From NCBI GenBank assembly GCA_944470555.2, contig OX104127.1, positions 68,285,646 to 68,349,645 on the forward strand: a stretch of DNA of 64,000 bases. The letters run 5' to 3'. The DNA comes from Heterobilharzia americana (Eukaryota; Platyhelminthes; Trematoda; Strigeidida; Schistosomatidae). Below are positions 34,941 through 47,400 of this stretch, piece by piece. The position numbers and the translations under genes were made by a program. The notes beneath the pieces are model-generated. The model was not told where the DNA came from. It did not search any database and was given only the letters and a program-made list of their open reading frames with translations. Each line of letters opens with the position of its first letter. Within the stretch, counting starts at the first letter, position 1.

Positions 34941-36140
34941 GCCTGTTCAACTAGTTCACTAGTTACTAGCCGGTCCTAAGCCCGGGTAAAGAGGGAAGGT
35001 TAGGTTTAGGGCTAGCAACCCTGCGCCAAAAAACCAATTCAACTGCTACGGAAACTGCAAAGCACAGACAAAGTATAAAAAATGAAAACAAAATTATTCC
35101 TCGCAGGAATCGGAGAGGCGAAATGACGCCAATTGGTGAAAACCTTCGGAAAGCCAATTAGCCGAAATGTCTTCTCTCAGTGAAAGCGAAAGTAAACATG
35201 GGGACATCTAATGTCCACAATATGTTTGAACTTAGCAAGGCTGCCCAGATTGCGAAGGAGATGAGAAGGTATAGCACTGAAGTGTTAGGAATTTGTGAAA
35301 TCAGATGGAATGGAAGAGGACTCTGCAAACTTCCAACTGGAGAGTCGATAATCTACCCCAGTCTCGCAGACGACAACCACGAGCACACGGAGAGAGTGGC
35401 TATCATGATGTCCCCAAGTGCATCGCAGACTCTCATACAGTGGGAACTAATCTCATGACAGCAAGGTTCAACTCAAAAGGAAGGAAAGTCACAATCGTAC
35501 AATGCTACGCATCTACAAATAATGCAGAAACTTGAAGGAAGTAGCCTCTTCCACCTATCTAGGCAGCATCGTTTCAACTACAGGCGGCACAGATGATGAC
35601 GTCAAAGCCAGGATCGGAAAAGCAAGACAGGCGTTCATTAACCTGAAAGCAGTGTGGAGATCTTCTGCACTCAGCCTAAAATGTGAACAAAATCCGGATT
35701 TTCAACACCGATTCAGTCAATTCAGTGCTTCTATATGGATCAGAAATTTGGCGCTTTACGAAAGGCATTTCCAACAAACCACAGATATTCATCAACAACT
35801 ACCACCTATGCTGGCTCGTTGCTGAAGATCAGATGGCCAGAAAGAATAAGCGACAAGGAACTCTGGGAACGAACCAACCAAAAACCTATCACTGAATAAA
35901 TATGCAGAAGAAAGTGGAGATGGATTGGATTAAGGCATACACTGTGAACCCAGATGGGAAGTGACGAGTCGGGCGTCCCAGCTGAGGGTGACATACAGGA
36001 GATCATGTGAGGAAGAAATGAGAGCTTGTGGGCAGTCATGGAGCCAGGTTCAAAAGATTGCAGAGAACGGAGTGCACTGGAGACATTCTACTGAAGCCCT
36101 ATGTTCCACTAGTAACCCGAGGGACAAATAATAATAATAA
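34941..36140 (+). mobile_element. LINE (second family), internally deleted sense copy
   Basis: The 5' end (GCCTGTTCAACTAGTTCACTAG, CCGGTCCTAAGCCCGGG) matches 44054. The endonuclease start follows: KAKVNMGTSNVHNMFELSKAAQIAKEMRRYSTEVLGICEIRWNG. At about 35530 it jumps to the C-terminal KEVASSTYLGSIVST, DDVKARIGKARQAFINLKAVW and the terminal WRHSTEALCSTSNPRD with an AATAATAATAA tail. Roughly 2 kb including the RT catalytic region is missing. Both ends are present, so the deletion came after or during insertion. Confidence 0.78.
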
Positions 36141-36442
36141 ACTTACAATCCAACTAACGAATATATGCAGTTTATAAATGAACTCTTTGAAAACAATTAT
36201 TTTTTGCACAGTGTATCTATTCTTTAGGTAAATAGTAGTGTTGTATTTCATCAAATGACCATTCGTTTGCATATTTAGTAAATGTACAATATCGTGTCTT
36301 TTATGGAAGGAAATTCTGAAGTGACTTGAACTTTCATTCACCTCTTTCAACCTATTAACAGAGCTCAAGATTTTTGAACAACAATAACCTTGTCTATATG
36401 GTTTAATAATATTTCTAATTTTCAAATCATTTTGTGTTATAG
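36140..36442 (+). other. Intron 4, 3' end
   Basis: AT-rich. Acceptor TGTTATAG at 36442. Confidence 0.6.
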
Positions 36443-36700
<258 letters not shown>

Positions 36701-36704
36701 TAAG

Positions 36705-37115
36705 GTAGTATTCATCATGGAATGACACCATCTAGAGAACCACTGAAAAATTGGAAGCACTGGACAGCTACTTCTTTTTAGTATGAGATTCATCAGCAGT
36801 ACGCATCCACTGCCCAAATGAAGGCCTAGGGTGATAGTCGTGCTATATCGTGAATTGACAGAAGTAGAAAACTGTGGACCATTGAACTCTGACTCAGTTA
36901 CTGAATGGTCAACATGTTCACCGTGAAACCTTAAGGTTCTGAGTTTGATCCCTGGATGGTTTGTGGGTGTTTACTGCTGAGAAGTCCTACACTAGAACGA
37001 AACGGCTATCCAGTGTTCCCGGATTTTCAGTGGTTCCCCAACTGATGTCAGTGCATAATAAATAATAACTTGAAATAAATAAATAAATCCTCACAAACGT
37101 TCAGATTGAAAAACG
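36705..37115. repeat. SINE family 2, inverted pair in intron 5
   Basis: A minus unit (36705-36820) is followed by a sense unit (36835-37080) with TGCTGAGAAGTCCTACACTAGAACGAAACGGCTATCCAGTG and the ACTTGAAATAAATAAATAAATCC tail. The core has G8 changed to A, so it is inactive. It lies 11 bases after the exon 5 donor. Confidence 0.65.
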
Positions 37116-38590
37116 GCAGTTTGTTTCATCTCATATTCAGTAAATCAATAGTGTATATTGACGATTCTGCTTCAGAGAGTTTGACAGGTTTAATCCACCA
37201 GTAACATAATTATATTATCCTTTCTGTATGAATCTTTGGGGGAGTAACAATTTATTCAATCCTACAAGTACAAATTCACGACCGAAAGTCAAGTACTCCC
37301 TACTAGCTGAATATCAAACCGTATAGCAAAAGGTATTGTATGCTGTCATACCACAGTCTAATAACTAGATGATGTCACTTATGGTGTAGAATGGGGAGAC
37401 TGTTGTTAAATATAGCTCTACGTTAGTTTCTTTTTAAAACTTATTATACAGAAAGAATGCTTCAGCAAAGAAATTTACTGATTTATTTTCGAAACCTGTG
37501 CATAATTATCTATCATTCTTTTTTCATTATTGATTCATTGCTTGTGTTTTTGTTTCTGATGAGGTGATGTGATAGGGAGTTGTGCTTCAAAACGTGATAC
37601 GTGGTTTCGGCGCTACTTTAAAGGTCACCTTAACGACTGCTAGAATAACTTATTACTCTCATCTACTTTACATAAAAGTACCCTTCCAGCTGAAATACAG
37701 AAATCTGATTGGTTATTTCGCCAGTTACTATGGCAACCTTTAAAGTCAATTTGGTTTCATCAGTGGTGTAAATATTTTCTAAAAGTATATCAAAATAAAT
37801 GGGGATATATGGGGATATGGGGATATATGTTAATAATAACATCTCGTCAAAAAGCAAAGATACACAGGCAATGATTAAAGAATGAAAAGCCCTCTAGAAT
37901 ATTTCAAATGGTACTATTTACTTTAAAGTGTTTCAGACACTTAGTTTTCCATAGCCATGTCAAAGAAATCCGCAGTTTTCAGATGAACTTCTTGTGAACG
38001 TAGACCTTTCCTTCTTTTATTAAAGAGGCAGCAGAATATTCAGATATTTGAAACATGCGTTGAATGATTCTCATTACATGTGATCTTTATTGAATTAATG
38101 AAAATTGCATTCAGCTGTCGATTCCTCCATCTAAGTAGATGCAATTTCCAATTTTTTTTCCTTTATTCCATCTTGTATAATTGAAAGCAAAGCTATCGCT
38201 GAGGTTTTCTTCTAATTCCTCAGTTCATAAGGGTTCGTAATTCTTGACTTAGCGAAGTTTCAACACCTGTACTGTAACTCGTTCTAGTCGACTACTTTGA
38301 CTTACATTGATGACCTGACAGTCACGTACTTTGATCAAAACTCCGAACAGCTTATTTATTCCATGTTTTCAGTCTGATCCCCCTACGCTTACAATGTGGA
38401 AAAGCATCATCAATGAAATTATTAAATAAGATATAAGTTGAATGAAGCACTTTAGTCAGTTAAAATCACAACTTTGCTAAGAGATAAAACTCTTCAATGC
38501 TTTTCACCGATAGAATATGAAATCAAAACTGTTCGTGTGTAGTTTACCATTTTGTTTTCTATAAAACACTTTGTCAAATGCATCCATCAG
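37115..38590 (+). other. Intron 5 sequence
   Basis: AT-rich. A GGGGATAT short tandem repeat lies at about 37800-37827. 38200-38350 may hold a worn PLE relic but I cannot confirm it. Confidence 0.45.
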
Positions 38591-38591
38591 T

Positions 38592-38783
38592 TTAAGATGA
38601 GCTGTAAGTAATATCTTCACATCCAGTGAGGGCAGCTCCTCTATAAAGGTAAGATTGTTGGTTATAGACAACATCTTCCGCTTTCATGAGGTTTTCATAC
38701 TGACTGATAACTCCGAACTTGATCAAAAATATTATTTGGAGTAAGATGATCATTATTATTTTCGATAACATGAAAACTCTCAC
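38592..38783 (-). CDS. Short open frame with signal-peptide-like start
   Basis: Minus-strand frame. The first ATG gives MLSKIIMIILLQIIFLIKFGVIS, a strong signal-peptide-like or membrane segment, then QYENLMKAEDVVYNQQSYLYRGAALTGCEDITYSSS and a stop. It starts a few bases outside the 653-bp inverted repeat (38787-39440). The second repeat copy at 56124-56774 lacks this frame beside it. I do not recognise the protein. It could be a first exon of a small secreted-protein gene (parasitic flatworms have many) or chance in AT-rich DNA. Confidence 0.25.
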   Translation of the reverse strand: MRVFMLSKIIMIILLQIIFLIKFGVISQYENLMKAEDVVYNQQSYLYRGAALTGCEDITYSSS

Positions 38784-38786
38784 TTG

Positions 38787-39440
38787 GACATTTAGAAAAC
38801 AAACAATATGAGCGAAGAAATATCTCTACGAAATTTGTTTTTTATCAGTGTCTATACACTAATATAAAGTATTCTCTCTAAAAGTATCAGTGGGGTGATA
38901 ATTAATCAAGGTAATTACAACTGTAGCACAATTTGGGAAATGTTTTACAGATCGTTGCATAATCGATAGTTTGCATAATACTAACGAACACAGAAAGAAT
39001 AGACAGCGAGTTATTATGTCAAGTGGTCAATTGGTCACGGTAATTACATACAAGAGGAGGAAGAACAAGCCGACAAAAACCTGTAGCAATAATCACAACC
39101 ATAATAATAATAATAATATTGATAAAGGCATGTGGAGTGAATGAATTGAAGGGTGATGTTGTCATACAGATAAACTATGCAGATGACAAAGTCAAAGAAA
39201 GAGGCTGTACGAATTTCTTCTGAATACATAGACTCAGCTTGTTCAGTTGGATTCCGATGGCTTCTGATGTATGTAAAAGACGAACTGTTAGAGAATGGAT
39301 GAGGTTAGAAGGAATGTGATAAATGACTGTGAAGGTGTTGTGAATATTAAAGTGGTGACTAATGTCGACGAGATGAGAGAGTATTGAGTTGTGTATCGAC
39401 TTCATAACGTATGATGTTCGCTGATACAAAGACGGACTTA
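38787..39440 (-). repeat. 653-bp inverted repeat, left arm
   Basis: The reverse complement matches 56124-56774 almost base for base, from AAGTCCGTCTTTG to TTTTCTAAATGTC. The main differences are scattered substitutions and the length of a TAA/TTA run. Both arms carry the same unknown frame (YVMKSIHNSILSHLVDIS...). No RT, integrase or transposase motif is visible. It may be a solo terminal repeat or a non-autonomous element. Confidence 0.85.
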
Positions 39441-40636
39441 CGCATTATTGTTTGCTGATAATTTTTATGAATAGCTTACTTTCATTTTGATTAATTTTAG
39501 ATTTTGAATTAGTAGTTTGTAGAATTTTTATGCGTTTTCCCAATCGACACAGATGTATCAAAACATGGGATCGTTAGTATCATCTCCTAGCTTTCTTATA
39601 CCTTACTAGTTTCAAACTAATTCTTAAATGTAACTACATAAACATAGCACGTCATATTTGATTATGGTTAAATAATGGATAGGAAGATATCAGTTGGAGG
39701 ATCTGATGTCAGTCTACTATGAATAACAACTTGAAATGTCTAAATAATCACCTAATCAAATGTACTAATTTGGTTCTTTAGGGTTGTATGGCTTTCAATA
39801 AAACCTTCCTTATATTCATATAGAAAGAACGGTCAACTTAACCTAATCTCTGAGGAATTCCAAGGTGTCGTAATTATTCACTGCAACTTGTTAGTAAATA
39901 CCTAGAAGTTGGTAAGCTATTTTACAGGTAGAAATCCGTCTCTTTTGACAATGGTTCATCACCGAATAAAAATCCATAGTATCCTTAGAGTAAATATCCT
40001 CTCGAAGTTGAATTTTCAATTGACATCAACGATTTATAACCCTATACTCCATATTTAATCCAGTTTAAAGTGTAGGAACGCACTTACTTCTACTATAACT
40101 GGATCTTTAGATATCAAAATCAAAGTTTGACGTGATATTAGTAAAAAGTTGAGCACTCAATCCAATTCGCAAATGGCTTACTTATTGTACTGTTCATTTC
40201 CAACACTTCCTATACCTGATTAGTTTTTCAACTTCTCATCTGTGGTATCAATAGACCTCTGTTGGAAAGCGAAGTTCACCAACTGTAATCTGTGTCACAT
40301 GAGTGTCATGAGCATTATGAAGTATACTATTGACTAATTTGAGACATAAAAAATCAATCGGACTTGTCTACAGATTTCTCTTATCCTTTTAGAGTGATGT
40401 AAGCATGAAATAGCTGTCTCATTCTTTTCCAACTGAGCTCATAAGTGATGTGTACCAGCATGTTCAACTAGAAACAGGTAAAACAGTCGTCTTGTGTTTA
40501 CATCACTATTAGGTTATTATCTAGACTTGTAGATTATAGTCAGCCATTTCCAGCTACTCATATTGTTCATAAATAAACATTGATAAAACCTTTCGGAAAA
40601 CTTTTAACATAATATTTACTTTCTCTTATTGGTTAG
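39440..40636 (+). other. Intron 5, 3' part
   Basis: AT-rich, with a short SINE family 2 relic near 39690-39740. The acceptor TTGGTTAG lies before 40637. Confidence 0.5.
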
Positions 40637-41081
40637 ACTTGCAAAAATACTTAACTGTGGGCATAAATCATCTAATGATCAAATCAAATGTCTACGTTCA
40701 AAGTCAATTGAAGAAATTTTAGACGCTCATGATACAATGTATGATCCAGCTAGTTATTTTTCTGTACCATTTCCACCTGTACTTGATAATAATTTTTTTC
40801 CATATGAAAATAGTCAATCATTTCGTCAATTAAGATATCTTAAACCATCAGGTGCATTAATGTTTGGTATTAATAAAAATGAAGGCAGTTACTTCTTGTT
40901 ATATGCATTTGTAACAAATTCAAAATGGATGAAAAATATAACAGATTTACCAATTTCTAATCGAATAGATTATTTAAGATGTTTAAGACAAGTTTTAGAT
41001 TTAGATGATGATGATAAACCTGAATTCACTGAACCATTGATACGTTATACAGATTTTGAATATCAAACGTATGAACACTTG
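40637..41081 (+). CDS. AChE: Acetylcholinesterase exon 6 (catalytic glutamate)
   Basis: Reads (R)LAKILNCGHKSSNDQIKCLRSK, FPPVLDNNFFP, KPSGALMFGINKNEGSYFLLYAFV, then a 100-residue helical region ending in YQTYEHL. The acid of the triad is the Glu of NKNEG (about residue 397). The neighbouring YF occupies the place of the Torpedo anionic-site Phe330-Phe331 pair. Two Cys in the first 20 residues fit the second conserved disulfide. The acceptor GTTAG and donor TTG|GTAAGT are good. The exon is 445 nt, returning to phase 0. Confidence 0.94.
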
Positions 41082-41351
41082 GTAAGTTATACCATTAGTA
41101 AAATAAATCTTTAACATTATTTTTTTTCCCCTCAATTTAATCAACTCTGAGTGAACAGATTAGTCAACAGATAGTAGGTTCAATTGAGAATAAGTTTAAG
41201 TTACTAAATTAGATAGAAATGAACTAAAAATAGAATAATTGTTTTTATATGATACAGTCGTTGCTTGGACTGAATTGATCGGTCTCTATTGGTATATGGG
41301 CTCCTGTGCGGATGCCTCGATACTGTCTGCTATCTAATTGTATTAATGATG

Positions 41352-41412
41352 GATTGTGGCTAGCAGTGGAATCCAGGATGCGCATTTGGTCTTATTTGGG
41401 ACTCGTCAGCTG
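41352..41412 (-). ncRNA. Hammerhead ribozyme, Smalpha type, mutated
   Basis: Minus strand: CATCCAGCTGACGAGTCCC, then AAGACCAAATGCGCATCC. The invariant G12 is C (CAAA in place of GAAA), so it should not cleave. Confidence 0.6.
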
Positions 41413-41590
41413 GATGTACCTGCTTACAAGTATAACAATTACAGTAAAATAATTATACTAAAACTATATCCATCGCACAAGAAGTGGCTATCGTGGCTCA
41501 GTGGTATAGTGGATAACGCTCTGGCGTTTGAGGCGATTGCTGCGGAGTCCAAATCCTGGTGGGGACAATATCACTCACTGGGAAGCAGGT

Positions 41591-41645
41591 TCAACTAGCT
41601 GACGAGTTCCAAATAGGACGAAATGTGCATCCTGGATTCCACTGC
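41591..41645 (+). ncRNA. Hammerhead ribozyme, Smalpha type, intact core and paired stem III
   Basis: The core CTGACGA starts at 41599, stem II is GTTCC/AGGAC with one wobble, and GAA is at 41620-41622. Stem III ATG/CAT (41623-41625 with 41628-41630) is fully paired with a 2-base loop. Cleavage is expected after C41631. Stem I pairs CTAG (41595-41598) with CTGG (41632-41635), with one wobble. All invariant residues are present. Being sense in an AChE intron, it could cut the pre-mRNA. Confidence 0.75.
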
Positions 41646-41659
41646 TAGCCACGATACAT

Positions 41660-42600
41660 CGTGAACTAAAAATGATCAAAATAGTCTTAAAATCTTCAAA
41701 CACTCAAAAAGAATCTATTCATCTACAAGATTTAGATTTAACCAAATACCTTGGAAAAATTTAAATTAATGTTGGCCAGTTAATCAATGTCTATAAAGAT
41801 GTATATTTTGTTTTACTCCGTCATTCTGTAATCCAGCATACCTTAAATCATTTCACAAATTAAAAATGGTTAGAAGTATTCATAAGTCGACATCATCATT
41901 TCTTATCCTTTTAAAGTCTGTAAAGCACTTCATAATCAATATTACAACATATTACTTTGATGTCATTGGTTAGTTAAGTCAGTCATCATCTTTCTACATA
42001 GAAGAAAAATCAATTTTAGTTCAGAATTAGATGATTTTATTTCTAGGTCTAGCTGAAACATACCCATTTTCTACGTTATAAGCATGCCATAGTGATTAGC
42101 TGAAACAAAATAATATCAGAGTCCTTCTCCTTGGTATATTCACATAAATTACATGAGATTTATGACTTATCGTCTTCATACCAACTGAAAAACAACAAAT
42201 GTTATTACATTTTCATTTATAAATCTGAATATGTCATATGTTATTTTGTCGCCATATTAGTTTAGCAATAAAAGCTGGAGATTTAAACGGAAGGGATAGG
42301 ATATTATTCAAAATAATCACTATTTCATACTTAGTTTTGCTGTCAACAAGATTCTTTCCTATATAAATACAAAGTTGATCCTATCCAGATGATATTTTTT
42401 TATAAAATTAGATATTCAAACTGATGTTCACTGACACCTTAAGCTAACTTTTATAACAAAAAAGTGTCAAATATTTTCAAAATAATAAATCTTAAAGGTT
42501 ATACATCAGCTTATTTTCTTCATTTCTATGCTAATTATATAGTCGACAAATAATTGAATTCCGTGTAGCACATAGCCAGCCAATGATAAAAAGAAGACAG
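41660..42600 (+). other. Intron 6 sequence, no feature recognised
   Basis: AT-rich non-coding sequence between the Smalpha and the PLE. Confidence 0.5.
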
Positions 42601-44020
42601 TTTTCAATCACTGAACTGGGATTTTCACTTCAACAGAAGTAAAGGAACTGAAGAAGGGACTTAACTTTAATGTTGCAGTTAGTGAATTCAAACCTGAAGA
42701 TGTCATTCCTAAAATTGAGATATCATTAAGTTCAATAGATAAGGCAGTGATAGATGAGGTTCGAGCACAATGTGCTGTAACATTTAAGAGACAGAAGATA
42801 AGACATAATTTACTAAGAGTAGAAACAAGAAGCTTTGATAGACTTTCAAAATGACAACAATACAGTAATTGCTAAATCAGACAAACGCAACTCAACAGTA
42901 GATTTAAAAGAAAACTGATCATGTCCAGAAAGTCAAGAAATATATAGAAATAGGACCATACAAAGAAGTTAAGAAACCAATGGACACTATTATGAGAAAA
43001 TTTATATGATCTATGATCAAGATTTGACTGAATGGTGTGGAAGGAATTGGGTGCTCAATAAAAAGTTGACATTAGATATAGTTTGTATTTGTGTAAGTCA
43101 TAACATGTCTGAAATGAAATAATCCCCGAGTTTGGTTCAGGGAAAGAATCCAAAATGAAATATTGACGATATACAAATGAACCATGAGAATCATTCGAAT
43201 TATTTCATTTCAAATAGCCTGTGACTTAAACAAATACAAACTATGTCTAATATTACGAATAAGGTAAAAAAAAACCCACTGTGGATCTAATATGCCAAAT
43301 GAAGCCATTTCTGTGTCAGTCGAAATGGTTTGATTTAGTGTCAAAAATTAATAATCCCAGTAGGATTTATGGTACTATAAAGCCAAAATACCCTATTAGA
43401 CTCCAATATATGACTTATCTAAATACTCAGCAACCGTACTATGTTTGATTAGAAACTGTTCTGAATCAAAATCCACTGACTTTGATGACTTGAAGCATAG
43501 ATTATATGACATAAGTTTAGATAACAATGAAAAAATAGCTACCTTTGATGTAGTTAGTTTGTATATTAACATACCGATTGACATTTCTCTGGAAACCGTA
43601 GGAAACCAGCTCAAAAATGATCATGAGCTTACTGTACGAATTGAAGTACCAGTAGACGACATCATATTGGGAGTACAGCAATGCCTAACTTCCATAAACT
43701 TTAACTTTGGAGAAAAAATATAAAAACAAACAGGAGGAGTTGCGATGTGATCAATAATATCCTCTTTTTGGCTGACAAATTTATGGATAGTTGAGAACAG
43801 ATAGCTGTAAAAACATCCAGTCCGACTTCAAAGGTATGGTTTCGATATGTAGCACATACATAGTCCCTTCAAACATAAATTCAGAAGTCAACGGAATCCA
43901 ATTCACTAACGAATTAGAAAACAGTAAATTATCCATGTTGGATTGCTGCATAAACCGGAAACAAGATGAGAGTTAAGATATTAGTGTCTACAAAAAACCT
44001 TCACGTTAAAACTCTACTCA
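42600..44020 (+). mobile_element. Penelope-like element, sense orientation, N-terminal and RT parts, broken
   Basis: Reads KGLNFNVAVSEFKPEDVIPKIE-like (GLNF is the PLE N-terminal signature), VIAKSDKRNSTVD (the ADKGN/STVV motif), a worn fingers region, then KIATFDVVSLYINIPIDISLETV, the FDV-SLFT-IP motif A of the PLE RT (43445-43723), and later VNGIQFTNELENSKLSMLDCCI. The YVDD and GIY-YIG parts are missing. Stops are frequent. The only sense-oriented PLE in the gene. Confidence 0.7.
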
Positions 44021-44289
44021 AAGTACAAATCGCCACATCCAAAGTAAAATAAGGCCTGGTTAACTAGTTTACTAGTTACTAGCCGGTCCTAAGCCCGGGG
44101 TAAAGAGGGAAGGTTGGGCATAGGGCTAGCAACCCTACCCCGTAAAACAAATCTAACCGCTAAAGAAACTTCAAAGCACAAACGATATATAAAAAATAAT
44201 AACAAAATTATTCCTCGCTTCAATCGGAGAGGAGAAATGACGCCAGTTGGTGAAAGACTTCGGGAAGCCAATTGGCCGATGTGTCTTCT

Positions 44290-45120
44290 CTCGATGAAAG
44301 CGAAAGTAAACGTGGAGACATGGAATGTCCGCACCATGTTTGAACCCAACAAGGCAGCCCAGATTGCTAACGAGATGAGAAGGTATCACATTGAAGTGTT
44401 TGGAATTCGCGAAAGCAGATGGAATGGGAGTGGACTCTCCAAACTGTCAACTGGAGAATCAATAATCTACTCCGACATTGTCACCCATGCGACAACCATA
44501 AGCACACTGAATTATGGAGTAGCTATCATGATGTCCTCTCCCAACAGCATCGAAGGCTGTCATGCAGTGGGAACCAATCTCCTCCACAATCAGGATCATG
44601 ACAGCAAGGTTCAACTCAAAACGAAACAAATTCATGATCATAGAATGCTACGCCACACACCTACAAATAATGCAGATGAAGAGAAAAAGGAGGGATTCTA
44701 CAGACAACTTTAATCAACACTAGGCAAGACTCCACTCCAGTTGGCGATATCAAAAACCTAATGGGTGACATGAATGCCAAACTGGGAGCAGGCAACACAG
44801 GAAGAGAACTAACCATGGGTCGAGAAGCGCTCGGTGAAGTGATGAACGAGAATGGAGAATCGTTTGCAGAATTCTGTGCATTCAGCGACTTGGTGATTGG
44901 AGGCGAGGCAGTGTGTTCAAGCACAAGGATATCCACAAAGCGAGCGACATGGATTTCACCAGACACCATGACACACTACACTAAGAATCAAATCGACTTT
45001 ATCTCAATCTCAAGAAGATGGAGATGCAGTCCACTTGACACAAGGTCAAGAAGAGGAGCAGATGTAGGTTCACACCACTCACTATCTAGTGCAAGCAACC
45101 TACCTTCCAAATCAAGTTAG
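44290..45120 (+). pseudogene. LINE endonuclease domain, frameshifted
   Basis: KAKVNVETWNVRTMFEPNKAAQIANEMRRYHIEVFGIRESRWNGSG is the first strand and catalytic Glu region. After a shift near 44713, MGDMNAKLGAG gives the GD-x-N motif, and IDFISISRRWR the D-x-I segment. The final SDH is eroded to GSHHSL. Fragments are in different frames. Confidence 0.75.
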
Positions 45121-45649
45121 AAGCCTTCAGAGGAAGTGGTGATAGATCGCAGTTCAAGTACAACACTCGGAAACTGAAGGATGAAACTACAAAGGAAATC
45201 TTCACGGCCGCCAGCCATCAAGACAAAATGGGAGATATCGAGGAACATCCCTGAAGAAAGCTGTGTGGAAGAACACTGGCACTCTTCGAAAGAGATGTGG
45301 AAAGAAACCTGCACAGCCGTATTAGGAAGGAAGAGGAAAGAAGACAAGGAATGGATCTCGACGGATACCTGGAAGCTGATAGAGCAGGGAGAGGAGGATG
45401 GTGAAGCAGAAGATAACCCAGTGCAAGGATGCACAATGACAGGAGGAACTGAGCACAATGTACAAAACAATACACTGGACAAAGAAGTGAAGAAGAGTGC
45501 ATGAAAGACAAAAGACACTTCTACGACACACTGGCAAGTGAAGCAGAACAGGCTGCCGGCTGGTAGGAGAGAGAGACCTGATGACATTGTATCAAATAAC
45601 TAGGTCGCTATCTGGGAAGAGATCAACACCGATGAAACCGATAAGAGAT

Positions 45650-47400
45650 GATGAAGGAAATTTAATTGCGAAAGCAGAGAAATAAGTCAGCGATGGGCTG
45701 ACCACTTCAAGAAGCTCTTGAATCGACCACCACCACCACCACCACCACCACCTGCACTTCGTCCAGAAATACCACATGCAGCCCAGCCACAGAACTACAA
45801 GTGAACATAAATCCTCCAACAAAAGTGGAAGTCCTGAACGCCATAAAGCTACTGAAATGCGGGAAAGCAGCAGGACCAGATGGGATCCCTTCAGAAGCAC
45901 TGAGAGGAGACGCGGAGACAACAGCGGACATGCTCAGACCACTATTGCAGAAGGTGTGGAAGGAAGAGAAAGTACCTGTCGACTGGTAAAAGGGTTACGT
46001 TGTCAAACTCCTGAAGAAGGAAGACCTCAGTGTTTGCAAGAACTGGCTCGGAATCACTCTCCTGTCCACCCAAAGCAAGCAAAATATTAGGTCGCATCAT
46101 CCTGTAGAGGCTAAAGGATGCACTGGATTCAAAACTGCCACCGGAACAGGCAGGCTTCAGGAAGTACAAATCATGTGCAGACCAAAATGCAACGCTTCGC
46201 ATCATCATAGAACAGAGCATAGAATGGCAATCAGCTCTCTACCTCAACTTTATCGACTTTGTGAAGGCCTTCGACAGCGTCGACCGAGAAGTAATTTGGA
46301 AACTGCTTCAATACTACGGAATACCGCAAACCTTTATCAGCCTCATTCAACAACTATATGAAGATGCCACATGCCAGTCAAGTAATTCACAATGGGAAGC
46401 CCAGTGATGCTTTTGAAGCGAAAGTGAAGACAGGAGTGAAACAAGGTTGCCTACTATCCCTCATGATATTCCTTATTGTGGTGGACTGGATCATGCAGCA
46501 AACAGTGGGGAGCTGTGAGAAGAGGGGGATCCGCTGGCTGAACCGCGGAAAAGAACCTAGAAGATCTGGATTTCGCCAGTGATGACTAGTGTCTGATGTC
46601 ACACAAACTTGAAGATCTACAGGCGAAAACTAACAAGTTGTCAGAAGAGGCAGGGCAGCGAAGGAAGACGGGACTTCAGGTGAATATAGAGAAGACAGAG
46701 GTGATGAAGATACCCAACCAACAACAACAACAAGCTCCAATCACCATCAACGGGAGAAACTTAAAGGAAGTAACCTCCTTCACCTATCTAGGCATGCAGC
46801 ACTGTTTCAACTACAGGCGACACAGGCACAGACGAGGATGTCAAAGTCAGAGTCGGAAAAGCAAGACAGGTGTTCATTAACCTGAAACCAGCGTGGAGAT
46901 CTTCTGCACTCAGCATGTGGAACAAGATACGGATTTTCAACACAACTCAGTGAAGTCAGTGCTTCTGTATGGTTGAGGGAATTGGCGCGTTACGAAAGGG
47001 ATTTCCAATAAACTACAGACAGTCATCAACAACTGCTTATGCTGGCTCGCTACTGAAGATCAGATGGATTGCCAGAAAGAATAAGCAACAAGGAGCTCTG
47101 GGAACGAACCAACCAAGAACCTATCACCCAACAAATATGCAGAAGGAAGTGCAGATGGATTGGATTGGCCATGCACTGAGAAGACTGACTGAGGACATCA
47201 CGCGTCAGGCCAGTTGCTCGAGTGGAATCCCCATGGGAAGCGACGAGTTGGACATCCGAGGGTGACATGGAGGAGATCGTGCGAGGAAGAAATGAGAGCT
47301 TGTGGGCTGTCGTGGAGCCAGGTTCAAAAGATTTCAGAGAACAGAGTTCACTGGAGACGTGCTACTGAAGCCCTGTGTTTCACTAGGAACCCAAGGGACT
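45650..47400 (+). pseudogene. LINE reverse transcriptase, degenerate
   Basis: Segments read NINPPTKVEVLNAIKLLKCGKAAGPDGIPSEALRG (45801-45989), a frame-broken fingers/palm, VKTGVKQGCLLSLMIFLIVVDW (46358-46582), and LDFASDD* where FADDLCLMSH is expected (46569-46589). Then KTGLQVNIEKTEVMKIP, VTSFTYLG, and the C-terminal RRVGHPRVTWRRSCEEEMRACGLSWSQV and ALCFTRNPRD. The catalytic region has an extra codon and a stop. Confidence 0.78.

Larger units (their letters stand above)
41250..41660. repeat. Smalpha-type SINE with inverted hammerheads in intron 6
   Basis: Order: family flank (41260-41340, matching the 8500-8600 flank in reverse complement), antisense hammerhead (41352-41412), linker, sense tRNA-like part with a perfect A box TGGCTCAGTGG (41494-41504) and a weak B box, GGGGACAATATCACTCACTGGGAAGCAGG, then a sense hammerhead and ATTCCACTGCTAGCCAC. 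This is the best-preserved Smalpha in the window. Confidence 0.8.

Noticed and set aside
45728..45757. CAC repeat as an independent satellite
   Set aside because: It is the expanded poly-proline linker of the LINE, matched by shorter CCACCACCA in other copies.
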